DNA from: Muribaculaceae bacterium
Lineage (GTDB): Bacteria > Bacteroidota > Bacteroidia > Bacteroidales > Muribaculaceae
Direction: 5' to 3'
DNA length: 64,000 nucleotides
Assembly (NCBI GenBank): GCA_029061255.1
Contig: JAIDSL010000099.1
Location: 1-64,000 of the forward strand
A program made the translations under genes and the position numbers. Below, piece by piece: positions 26,014 to 34,304 of this stretch; the first letter of the stretch is position 1; each line of letters opens with the position of its first letter. A model generated the notes under the pieces. It saw nothing but the letters and a program-made list of their open reading frames with translations. It was not told the origin of the DNA and searched no databases.

Positions 26014-29000
26014 ATGTTAAGAGTCGGGAAAATCTCTGTTGTAATAGCACTGATAGTATTAGTGGGGGGCTTATGTTGGCTTATATATTCAATATGTTTA
26101 AAGCCCACAAGTATTCTTGTAGTCAATCCATTGCCTGCACAGGAAGCGGAAATAATACTCAATAACGACAGCCGCAACATAAAGGTAACTTGCGTCAGCA
26201 TGGAAGAGGCAAAGGATTTCGAGAACTACGATGCCGTGCTGATGTATGGACGTGGTCTTTATCTCGACTCTATTCAACTTCGTTCGCTCGACCGTGCCGC
26301 CAGCAAGGGCGTACCCGTATTTACAAATACTCTTCGTAATTTCAGTTTTGTCGTAAACCATAATCTTGATTCCTTACAGACTGAAAAACTTCAGTTTTAC
26401 TTCTCAAATCCATGCAGAGAGAACTATCGGAATATGCTTAGATATGTGAGAAGCATTTCAACTCCGGGTCGTTTCGGAGATAAGGCATTTTCGGACCCGA
26501 TAGCCATGCCCTCTAACATGTATTACCATCTTGAAGCGGGAAAATATTTCGATAAAGCAGTTCAGTTAACTGAATATCTCAAGAAAAAAGGACTCTATTC
26601 TCCTTCGGGCAAAAACGTTGCGTTTGTATCAGGAGTTAATTTCCCGGTTGAGAACAACCGTGCCCATATAGATACTCTCGTGACTCGCCTGACTCAAGAT
26701 GGATATAACGTATATCCACTGACTGCTACCGGGAAAGCACGCGAAAGGATGATAAAGGATGTCATGCCGCATGCGATAATATATCTTCCTATGGGGCGTC
26801 TTGGCAATGACTCGCTTATAAATTGGGCTTATGACAACAAGATTCCGCTATTCATGCCATATCCGCTCATTCAGTCAAGGGAGGAGTGGCTTGATGTGAA
26901 TAATCCGATGGGAGGCGGCACACTCAACGCCCGCATAGTGGTGCCTGAAATTGATGGGGGAATGACCCCGTTGTGCATTTCCACACAGGATCCATCATCT
27001 GAAGGGTATCTGCTTTATAATCCTGACAAGGAGAGGATGAATGCCTTTATCAGTCAATTTGAGCGATTCATTAACCTTCGTGAGCAATCTAACTCTGAAA
27101 AGAAAGTCGCCATCGGCTATTTCAAGTCTCCCGGGAAGGATGCACTGCTTGCTTCAGGGATGGAAGTCGTACCTTCTCTATATAACTTTCTTAAAAGACT
27201 CAAAAAAGAAGGATATAATGTCCAGGGTCTTCCTGCCTCGCTTGAGCAATTCAGACATCAGATAATGAAGCATGGAAGCGTCATGGGCGACTATGCCCCT
27301 GCGGCCCAAGAGAGATTCATGGACGAGGCAGACCCATTATGGATAAATAAAAAGGATTATGAAAGATGGGCTAAAGAAATACTGCTGCCTGAAAAATATG
27401 CTGAAGTGGAGAAGCGTTACGGAAAAGCTCCGGGTTCACTTCTTGCAAGAGGCGACAGCATAGCCGTGGCAGCTTTAAGATATGGCAATGTACTGTTGTT
27501 TCCGCAACCGCGTCCCGCTTTGGGAAACGATGACTTCAAGCTTGTGCATGGAGTTGATGTAGCGCCTCCGCATAGCTATCTTGCTCCATATCTTTATATG
27601 CAAAAAGAGTTTGACGCTGATGCCCTGATACATTTCGGAACACACGGAAACCTTGAATTTACTCCGGGCAAGAATGCAGGACTTTCCCAAGCTGACTGGG
27701 CGGAAGTACTTGTTGGCAACCGTCCGCATTTCTACTTTTATACTACAGGAAATGTAGGAGAGGCGATAATTGCCAAGCGCCGAAGCCACGCGGTGATAGT
27801 GACACACCTTACTCCTCCATACGTTGAAAGCGGACTGCGCCAGAAATATAATGCTCTGATAGAAAATATTCATGCCGCTATTGCGGATCCCTCTCGTAAC
27901 ACCGGTGCCCTGAAGCGTCAGGTCATAGATCTTGGTTTTCATCGGGATCTTGAGCTTGATTCGACTTTGTCGGGCACATATACCGTAGAGGAACTGAAGA
28001 AAATCGATTCCTTTGTCGAGGAACTTGCAAATGAGAAGATAACAGGAGCCTATTATGTGATGGGTGAGCCTTATTCCTCCAAAGACATGACCACAAGTGT
28101 TCTTGCCATAACAGCGGATGAACTTGCCTACAGTCGTGCAAGAAAAGATTACGAAAAGGGGAAGATATCAAAAGAATCCCTTCAGGATTTCACTTTTATT
28201 TCCCATCGCTATCTCCCTGATGCGAAGCGGTATTTATCCGGTATACTTGAAGGAAGCAAATCAGCGGCATATGATGATGGAGAGAAGGCATTGGAAGTAT
28301 GTCGGTTGCTTAAGGCTTCTGCAGGAGCTGAGATAGATGCTATGGTAAGTGCCCTAAACGGAATTCCTGTGCGTCCTGCTCCCGGCGGAGACCCGGTCTT
28401 GAATCCGAATGTGCTTCCGATGGGCAGGAATATGTATAGTATCAATGCCGAGGCAACTCCCGGACCCCAGGCTTGGGAAAAGGGGGTGGCTCTTGCCGAG
28501 CAGACCTTGTCTGACTATCTGAAAAAGTATGGCGAGTATCCGAAGAAGGTAAGCTATACATTCTGGGCAGGGGAGTTCATATCATCACAGGGAGCCACTG
28601 TAGCGCAGGCATTACGTATGCTCGGAGTCGAACCTATTCGCGACGAACAGGGACGTGTCATGGATTTAAGGCTTATTCCATCCGAGGAACTCGGCAGACC
28701 GAGAATCAACATTATGGTACAGGTTTCGGGCCAGTTGCGTGATATTGCCTCTTCGCGTCTCAAGATGATTACCGATGCAGTTAAGCTTGCGTCGGATGCT
28801 AAAGAGGATGTATATCCCAATTATGTTGCTGACGGCTCAATTAAGCAGGAAAAGGCATTGATGGATAAGGGAGAATCGCCTAAACGAGCCCGTGAGCTGT
28901 CGAATATGCGTGTTTTCGGTCCTGTCAATTCCGGATATAGCACGGGTATGCTTCGCTACACGGAAAATTCAGGAGAATGGGACGACAGAAGCGAACTTGC

Positions 29001-29904
29001 CGACGGATACCTCAACAATATGTGTGCAATGTATGGCGATGATGAAAATTGGGGTGTGATCAACAGAAACGCCCTGGAATCGGGAATATCCGGTACTGAT
29101 ATAATCGTGCAGCCGCGTCAAAGCAATACATGGGGGCCAATATCTCTCGACCATGTGTATGAGTTTACGGGAGCTTTGTCGCTTGCCGCCAAAAGCATCA
29201 GCGGCAAGACGCCGGATGCCGTCATGGCAGACTACCGCAATTCATACATTCCCCGACTGCAAGATACAAAGGAGGCAATAGCGGTTGAGACGAGAGCCAC
29301 TATTCTTAATCCGGATTTCATAAAGGAGAGAATGAAGGGTGATGCCACTACTGCACAAATGTTCGGAGAGATATTCAGGAATATATTCGGTTGGAGCGCT
29401 ACACGTCCGGAGGCTTTGAACGACAAGATATATGACGATCTTTACGATGTCTACGTAGAGGATATCCATGGCCTTGGAGTCAAGGATTATTTTGAGAGAG
29501 TCAATCCCGCCGCACTTCAGGAGATGACTGCCACTATGATGGAAAGTGCAAGAAAAGGTTTCTGGAATCCTACAGAAAAGCAATTGAGCGCAATAGCCGG
29601 CCTTCATGCTGATGTGACTGGGGAACATGGAGCCCCATGCACAGAATTTTTATGCGGAAATCATAAGCTTCAGGAGTACATTTCGTCAAGACTGGACAGG
29701 AAGAATGCTGAAAAATACCAAAAGGAGATAGCAGCAGCGCTTGCAGAAACTTCGGGTTCGAAGCGGCTTAAGGCTGAATCAAAGGGATTTCTGTCTGATA
29801 AGGTCGATGAGTCGACAGCCGATTATATAGCAGCCGTTATTGTAGGGGCATTGCTGATAATCGTGGTTTTGGCAATAACGATAAGGAGAAAGGAGCGGAA
29901 ATGA
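26014..29904 (+). CDS. Membrane-anchored CobN/HmuS-like chelatase
   Basis: 1296 residues of the CobN/BchH family. One membrane segment near the N-terminus (VVIALIVLVGGLCWLIYSI, about 9-30) and one near the C-terminus (AAVIVGALLIIVVLAITI) leave the bulk in the periplasm. Family blocks include DALIHFGTHGNLEFTPGKNAGLS (about 535), GNVGEAIIAKRRSHAVIVTHL, and GVEPIRDEQGRVMDL. No CobS/CobT-type AAA partners (needed by true aerobic cobaltochelatase) are present. With HmuT/U/V-like genes right after it, the protein resembles HmuS, the CobN-like protein of haem-uptake operons proposed to remove metal from haem. Here cobalamin control suggests a cobalt or corrinoid-related substrate (inference). Confidence 0.85.
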   Translation: MLRVGKISVVIALIVLVGGLCWLIYSICLKPTSILVVNPLPAQEAEIILNNDSRNIKVTCVSMEEAKDFENYDAVLMYGRGLYLDSIQLRSLDRAASKGVPVFTNTLRNFSFVVNHNLDSLQTEKLQFYFSNPCRENYRNMLRYVRSISTPGRFGDKAFSDPIAMPSNMYYHLEAGKYFDKAVQLTEYLKKKGLYSPSGKNVAFVSGVNFPVENNRAHIDTLVTRLTQDGYNVYPLTATGKARERMIKDVMPHAIIYLPMGRLGNDSLINWAYDNKIPLFMPYPLIQSREEWLDVNNPMGGGTLNARIVVPEIDGGMTPLCISTQDPSSEGYLLYNPDKERMNAFISQFERFINLREQSNSEKKVAIGYFKSPGKDALLASGMEVVPSLYNFLKRLKKEGYNVQGLPASLEQFRHQIMKHGSVMGDYAPAAQERFMDEADPLWINKKDYERWAKEILLPEKYAEVEKRYGKAPGSLLARGDSIAVAALRYGNVLLFPQPRPALGNDDFKLVHGVDVAPPHSYLAPYLYMQKEFDADALIHFGTHGNLEFTPGKNAGLSQADWAEVLVGNRPHFYFYTTGNVGEAIIAKRRSHAVIVTHLTPPYVESGLRQKYNALIENIHAAIADPSRNTGALKRQVIDLGFHRDLELDSTLSGTYTVEELKKIDSFVEELANEKITGAYYVMGEPYSSKDMTTSVLAITADELAYSRARKDYEKGKISKESLQDFTFISHRYLPDAKRYLSGILEGSKSAAYDDGEKALEVCRLLKASAGAEIDAMVSALNGIPVRPAPGGDPVLNPNVLPMGRNMYSINAEATPGPQAWEKGVALAEQTLSDYLKKYGEYPKKVSYTFWAGEFISSQGATVAQALRMLGVEPIRDEQGRVMDLRLIPSEELGRPRINIMVQVSGQLRDIASSRLKMITDAVKLASDAKEDVYPNYVADGSIKQEKALMDKGESPKRARELSNMRVFGPVNSGYSTGMLRYTENSGEWDDRSELADGYLNNMCAMYGDDENWGVINRNALESGISGTDIIVQPRQSNTWGPISLDHVYEFTGALSLAAKSISGKTPDAVMADYRNSYIPRLQDTKEAIAVETRATILNPDFIKERMKGDATTAQMFGEIFRNIFGWSATRPEALNDKIYDDLYDVYVEDIHGLGVKDYFERVNPAALQEMTATMMESARKGFWNPTEKQLSAIAGLHADVTGEHGAPCTEFLCGNHKLQEYISSRLDRKNAEKYQKEIAAALAETSGSKRLKAESKGFLSDKVDESTADYIAAVIVGALLIIVVLAITIRRKERK

Positions 29905-30401
29905 GCTTAGTTCAGTTGATTTTCTTTATAGCGATAGCATTCGCGGCGATAGTGAGGGTATCAATCCTTTCACAGAAGGCTGGGATTATGATTGTGGTAT
30001 GTTGGGGAATTTTAGCCGTGTTTCTGACCTTCTATATGAGTGGCTTGACTCCGGACGAAATCGCCGGACTGCTATACGCAAGGACTCTTGTGGTGTGTGA
30101 ATTTGTAGAATTGCTGGTGTTTGTAGCAATGGTATTCTCTTCCGGCTCAGTCGGTAGGATAATCGGTTATTATCCAGGTATAATGATATTGGCTCCGATC
30201 GCCTTATTGTCATCGGTTGCTTCGCGATCCTTTCCCGGTCTTGATTTCACGATTCCGGCTTTGCTTGCCGGGATATCGGTATGTGTCGTTTCCGCGTCTC
30301 TCGTATTCCTATGCCGTTGTCTAAGGCTTGGGAAAGATAGTCTTTATAAGGTCTCTTTAATCGGGATCTTGATATGTATAATTTATTATGGATTATCATG
30401 A
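29901..30401 (+). CDS. HmuT-like small integral membrane protein
   Basis: 166 residues, almost entirely hydrophobic, with about five membrane segments (LIFFIAIAFAAIVRVSI, IMIVVCWGILAVFLTFYMSG, VELLVFVAMVFSS, IMILAPIALLSSVA, ALLAGISVCVVSASLVFL). It overlaps the CobN-like gene by 4 bases (ATGA) and the next gene in the same way, so all are translationally coupled. Position matches hmuT in hmuYRSTUV operons. No catalytic motif is visible. Confidence 0.65.
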   Translation: MSLVQLIFFIAIAFAAIVRVSILSQKAGIMIVVCWGILAVFLTFYMSGLTPDEIAGLLYARTLVVCEFVELLVFVAMVFSSGSVGRIIGYYPGIMILAPIALLSSVASRSFPGLDFTIPALLAGISVCVVSASLVFLCRCLRLGKDSLYKVSLIGILICIIYYGLS

Positions 30402-30988
30402 AAATAATATCCGAAATACTATTTACAATTTCTAACGGACTTATGATTCCGGTAGTCCTGTTACTTCTCTATCTATTGGGAAGAGGGTTATGGATTCTTG
30501 CAGGGCTATATAGAACTGTCTGCCTTCACAGACGTATGTCTACGGCTCTTAATGAGATAGTCAGGGACTATTCTTATGATCAGCTTCAATCCACTCTTTC
30601 CGGTCTGGAAGTCACGAAAGACAGCGTGGTTAATGAATATTTGACAAGAATTATTGATCATAGTGAAGATCCCGCATATTGCAATCATGTACTGGCGAAT
30701 TTTCAGGTAGAAGTGCAGAAAATACTTGCAAAATATAGGATGCTCATAAAGTTCGGACCTATGCTTGGTCTGATGGGAACACTTATTCCTATGGGTCCCG
30801 CGCTTGTAGGACTTGCTGTCGGAGACATCTCCTCTATGGCATACAATATGCAAGTGGCGTTTGCCACAACAGTGATCGGGATGCTTGTTGCCGGCATAGG
30901 ACTATGTGCATTGCAGCTCAACCAAAGATATTATGCCGTATATCTGAACGATCTGGAGTTCATTATCGCTAAAATTGCAACAGAATGA
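30398..30988 (+). CDS. MotA/TolQ/ExbB-type proton channel (HmuU-like)
   Basis: 196 residues from the ATG at 30398, which overlaps the previous stop as ATGA. It has three membrane segments in the ExbB/TolQ pattern: GLMIPVVLLLLYLLGRGLWIL near the N-terminus, then a cytoplasmic loop (RMSTALNEIVRDYSYDQL) and a paired C-terminal set with FGPMLGLMGTLIPMGPALVGL. Such channels use the proton gradient to move an ExbD-like partner and energise outer-membrane transport. The dedicated copy next to the DUF2149 gene suggests it powers the receptor at 21441 or the large periplasmic protein. Confidence 0.85.
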   Translation: MKIISEILFTISNGLMIPVVLLLLYLLGRGLWILAGLYRTVCLHRRMSTALNEIVRDYSYDQLQSTLSGLEVTKDSVVNEYLTRIIDHSEDPAYCNHVLANFQVEVQKILAKYRMLIKFGPMLGLMGTLIPMGPALVGLAVGDISSMAYNMQVAFATTVIGMLVAGIGLCALQLNQRYYAVYLNDLEFIIAKIATE

Positions 30989-31314
30989 AAGAGAATCCTA
31001 TTCTTCGCAATGACGAAGAAGACAATCCGATGGGCATGCTGACAAATCTATTTGATGTCGCGATGGTATTTGCTGTCGCCCTGATGGTGGCATTAGTGAG
31101 CCACTTCAGCATGAACGAGATTTTCTCGAAGGAGGATTTCACTATCGTAAAAAATCCCGGTGCCGATAATATGGAAATAATCACTAAGGAGGGTGACGAG
31201 ATAAAGAAATACACTCCGACCGACGATGAGTCATCTTCTTCCGGATCCAAGGGAAGGAAAGTAGGGACGGCGTATCAACTTGAGAATGGAGAAATAATAT
31301 ACATACCTGAATAA
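30985..31314 (+). CDS. DUF2149 protein, ExbD-like partner (HmuV-like)
   Basis: 109 residues with one membrane segment (LFDVAMVFAVALMVALVSHF, about 20-40) after a short charged cytoplasmic start (NPILRNDEEDNPMG). The periplasmic tail has GDEIKKYTPTDDESSSSGSKG and AYQLENGEIIYIP. DUF2149 proteins accompany ExbB-like proteins and CobN-like chelatases, as in HmuV. It overlaps the preceding gene by 4 bases and is 12 bases before btuF. Confidence 0.8.
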   Translation: MKENPILRNDEEDNPMGMLTNLFDVAMVFAVALMVALVSHFSMNEIFSKEDFTIVKNPGADNMEIITKEGDEIKKYTPTDDESSSSGSKGRKVGTAYQLENGEIIYIPE

Positions 31315-31326
31315 ATCAAATCAACT

Positions 31327-32472
31327 ATGCGAAAACTTAGATATTTACCGCTACTGACAGCTATTGCGCTCATGTTTTCCTGTGGGGGGCATCGGAATCA
31401 ATCGGATGCGAATGGAAAATCAAATACAGATGTAGATTCAGCTTCTATGATAGCAGCTCGATATGCCAAAGGCTTTAATGTGAGCTATAGGGATGATATT
31501 ACACTTCTTGACATAAATGACCCTGAGAATAAGGAGGCGGAGCAGTTTCATTTTGCTCTTGTAGACAAGGAGTATAATGGAGAGATACCTGATGGTTATA
31601 CACGCCTCAATATCCCGATAGAAACCGCTATCTGTATGACCTCGCTACAGCTTTCCAATTTCCTGAAGCTTGGCATTCCGGAAAAGGTGGTTGGAATCAC
31701 GAGCACCCGCCATCTGCACAACGAAAAGATGAACCAACAGCTGAAGGATGGCAAAACCCATAAGATCGGGATAGAGGGAAATTTCGACAATGAGGTGATA
31801 ATGGCCATAAATCCGGATGTGATTTTCATCTCGCCCTTCAAGCGTGGCGGCTACGATGCCATCCGTAATGTAGACATACCGATGATCCCTCATCTCGGGT
31901 ATAAGGAGTTGACTCCGTTGGGGCAGGCAGAGTGGATAAAGGTGATCGGTCTTCTGACCGGTAATGCCTCGCTTGCAAATTCCACCTTCGAGGGTATAGA
32001 AAGCAGATATAACGGACTTAAGTCTAAGGTAGATACTGTGAAGAACCGTCCTACAGTGTTCAGCGGAGAGATGCGCGGAGGAAACTGGTATGCAGTAGGT
32101 GGTAAGAGTTTTCTCGCCCAGCTCTTCAGGGATGCCGGTGGCGACTACTTCCTTAAAGACAACACTGAGTCAGGAGGAGTGACCCTTGACTATGAGACTG
32201 TCTATACCAATGCCGCGCATGCTGACTACTGGCGAATCGTCAATAGTTTTGACGGCGATTATAGCTATAATGTCCTAAAGGAGCAGGATAATAGATACAC
32301 TGATTTTGATGCTTGGAAAAATCACGGTGTCATATATTGCAATATGAAGGAAGTTCCTTTTTACGAGAGTATGCCGGTGGAGCCGGAGATAGTATTAGCT
32401 GATTTTATCCACGTATTCCATCCGGAAGTGCTGCCGGACCATAAACCTGAATATTACCATATTTTGAAATGA
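31327..32472 (+). CDS. btuF: Cobalamin ABC transporter substrate-binding lipoprotein BtuF
   Basis: 381 residues with a lipoprotein signal (IALMFSCGGHRN, Cys about 19). It has a class III substrate-binding fold: RLNIPIETAICMTSLQLSNFLKLG, VVGITSTRHLHN, MAINPDVIFISPFK and a long connecting helix. It delivers a corrinoid (or related chelate) in the periplasm to BtuCD. The stop overlaps btuC by ATGA, and the riboswitch upstream supports cobalamin rather than iron-siderophore as substrate. Confidence 0.85.
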   Translation: MRKLRYLPLLTAIALMFSCGGHRNQSDANGKSNTDVDSASMIAARYAKGFNVSYRDDITLLDINDPENKEAEQFHFALVDKEYNGEIPDGYTRLNIPIETAICMTSLQLSNFLKLGIPEKVVGITSTRHLHNEKMNQQLKDGKTHKIGIEGNFDNEVIMAINPDVIFISPFKRGGYDAIRNVDIPMIPHLGYKELTPLGQAEWIKVIGLLTGNASLANSTFEGIESRYNGLKSKVDTVKNRPTVFSGEMRGGNWYAVGGKSFLAQLFRDAGGDYFLKDNTESGGVTLDYETVYTNAAHADYWRIVNSFDGDYSYNVLKEQDNRYTDFDAWKNHGVIYCNMKEVPFYESMPVEPEIVLADFIHVFHPEVLPDHKPEYYHILK

Positions 32473-33503
32473 GCAGAAGCAGTACGGTTATCCTTATGGG
32501 ATTGTTGGGAATCTCGATTGCAGGATTCTTTATATTGAATCTCCTGTTAGGTTCGGTCCACATCCCTGTCGATGATATCATAGGAATCCTCTTGGGTAGA
32601 GACGATGGAAATATGATATGGCGTAACATCATACTTAAGTCACGGTTGCCCCAGTCACTGACAGCCATGATGGCGGGAGCAGGACTGGCAGTAAGCGGAC
32701 TGCTTATGCAGACCGTTTTCCGCAATCCCCTTGCCGGCCCTTCGGTACTCGGCATCAGTTCCGGGGCGAGTCTTGGCGTGGCTTGTGTGGTCCTGCTGTC
32801 GGGTAGCATTGGTGGAGTGGCCCTGAGTAAGCTTGGGGTGATCGGAGAGGTTACCATCACACTGTCAGCGATTGTCGGGTCCTTGCTTATCATGGCTCTT
32901 ATAGCATTCGTGGCACAGAAAGTGAGAGGCAACGTAACTCTCCTCATAATGGGAGTAATGATAGGCTATATCGCCAACGCCATCATCGGAGTGCTCAAAT
33001 TTTTCAGCGCGGAGGAGGACATCAGGGCATACGTGATATGGGGACTGGGAAGTTTTTCAAGGGTTTCCGGAGGTCAGACTTCGGTATTCATAATATTGAT
33101 GCTCCTCCTTCTGCCTGTTTCCTTTTTCCTGATAAAGACCCTCAATCTTCTTCTTTTAGGAGACTCGTACGCCAAAAACTTAGGATTGAATATCAAGAGG
33201 GCGCGACTTTGGGTGATTGGATGTTCAGGAGTGCTTGTCGCTGTCGTGACGGCTTATTGCGGTCCTGTTGTCTTTCTCGGGCTTGCGGTTCCACATATAT
33301 GCCGGGGTCTCTTTCATACATCCAATCATGCGGTGATACTTCCGGCTTCGTTGCTTGGTGGCGCGTCATTGGCGTTGCTTTGTAACCTCATAGCGAGGAT
33401 GCCAGGTTTCGAGGGTGCTCTTCCGGTCAACTCCGTCACGGCGCTTGTAGGCGCTCCTGTGGTGATGTGGGTATTGTTCAATAAGCGTAAAAACGATGTG
33501 TGA
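32469..33503 (+). CDS. btuC: Cobalamin ABC transporter permease BtuC
   Basis: 344 residues with about nine to ten membrane segments in the FecCD/BtuC pattern. Typical signatures are LPQSLTAMMAGAGLAVSGLLMQTVFRNPLAGPS split over about 58-90 and VVFLGLAVPHICR (about 265-278). It forms the inner-membrane channel for the substrate held by BtuF. Coupled by 4-base overlaps to btuF and btuD. Confidence 0.93.
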   Translation: MSRSSTVILMGLLGISIAGFFILNLLLGSVHIPVDDIIGILLGRDDGNMIWRNIILKSRLPQSLTAMMAGAGLAVSGLLMQTVFRNPLAGPSVLGISSGASLGVACVVLLSGSIGGVALSKLGVIGEVTITLSAIVGSLLIMALIAFVAQKVRGNVTLLIMGVMIGYIANAIIGVLKFFSAEEDIRAYVIWGLGSFSRVSGGQTSVFIILMLLLLPVSFFLIKTLNLLLLGDSYAKNLGLNIKRARLWVIGCSGVLVAVVTAYCGPVVFLGLAVPHICRGLFHTSNHAVILPASLLGGASLALLCNLIARMPGFEGALPVNSVTALVGAPVVMWVLFNKRKNDV

Positions 33504-34297
33504 TGAAAAGGGATGAAACAATAAAGGTAATGGGTTTGGATACCGGTTATCTTGACAGGAAGCATACGACTGTCATCACACGAGATATAAATGCCTCGTT
33601 GTTTTCAGGGGAACTTACATGCCTGTTGGGTCCGAACGGTGCAGGAAAGTCGACACTGCTTAAGACTTTGACAGCGTTTCTCCCACCTCTGAAAGGAGAT
33701 ATACTGATCGAAGACAGACCTCTGGATTCCTATTCAGAATCAGACTTGGCCAAGGTAATCGGCGTGGTACTTACCGAACGCCTTAACATCAACAATATGT
33801 CGGTCGATGAACTTGTAGGTATGGGGCGTAGTCCGTATACCGGTTTCTGGGGACATATGTCGGATTATGACAGGAAAGTTGTAGCTGAATCAATCTCTTT
33901 AGTGGGAATTGATGGACTTCGCAGCCGTATGGTGCAGACCCTTAGCGACGGCGAGCGTCAGAAAGTGATGATTGCCAAAGCCCTTGCACAGGAGACTCCT
34001 GTGATCTTTCTTGATGAGCCTACGGCATTTCTCGATTATCCGAGTAAGGTTGAGATAATGCTGTTGCTCCAGAAATTGTCACGTGAAAAGAACAAGACGG
34101 TTTTCTTGTCAACGCATGACCTTGAACTTGCGCTTCAAATCGCAGACAAGGTATGGCTTCTTGACAAGCCTCATGGAGTGACTGTCGGTACGCCCGAGGA
34201 ACTGGCGCTTAATGGAGCCATCAGCACGTATTTCCAGCGGGAAGGGTTGGCTTTCGATATAGAAAACAGACTTTTCAAAATCTTAGGATTAAAGTAG
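33500..34297 (+). CDS. btuD: Cobalamin ABC transporter ATPase BtuD
   Basis: 265 residues. Walker A is LLGPNGAGKSTLLK (about 43-56), the signature motif LSDGERQKVMIAKAL (about 148-162), Walker B VIFLDEPTAFLDYP (about 168-181), and the switch His lies in FLSTHDLELA. It powers BtuC. It starts within the end of btuC and is followed after 7 bases by the first corrin-ring gene. Confidence 0.93.
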   Translation: MMKRDETIKVMGLDTGYLDRKHTTVITRDINASLFSGELTCLLGPNGAGKSTLLKTLTAFLPPLKGDILIEDRPLDSYSESDLAKVIGVVLTERLNINNMSVDELVGMGRSPYTGFWGHMSDYDRKVVAESISLVGIDGLRSRMVQTLSDGERQKVMIAKALAQETPVIFLDEPTAFLDYPSKVEIMLLLQKLSREKNKTVFLSTHDLELALQIADKVWLLDKPHGVTVGTPEELALNGAISTYFQREGLAFDIENRLFKILGLK

Positions 34298-34304
34298 ACA
34301 TATT

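Noticed and set aside
26014..29904. Naming the large gene cobN (true aerobic cobaltochelatase subunit)
   Set aside because: The ring pathway here is the anaerobic type with CbiD, CbiG and CbiK, the AAA subunits are missing, the protein is membrane-anchored, and HmuTUV-like genes follow. A HmuS-like role is more likely.
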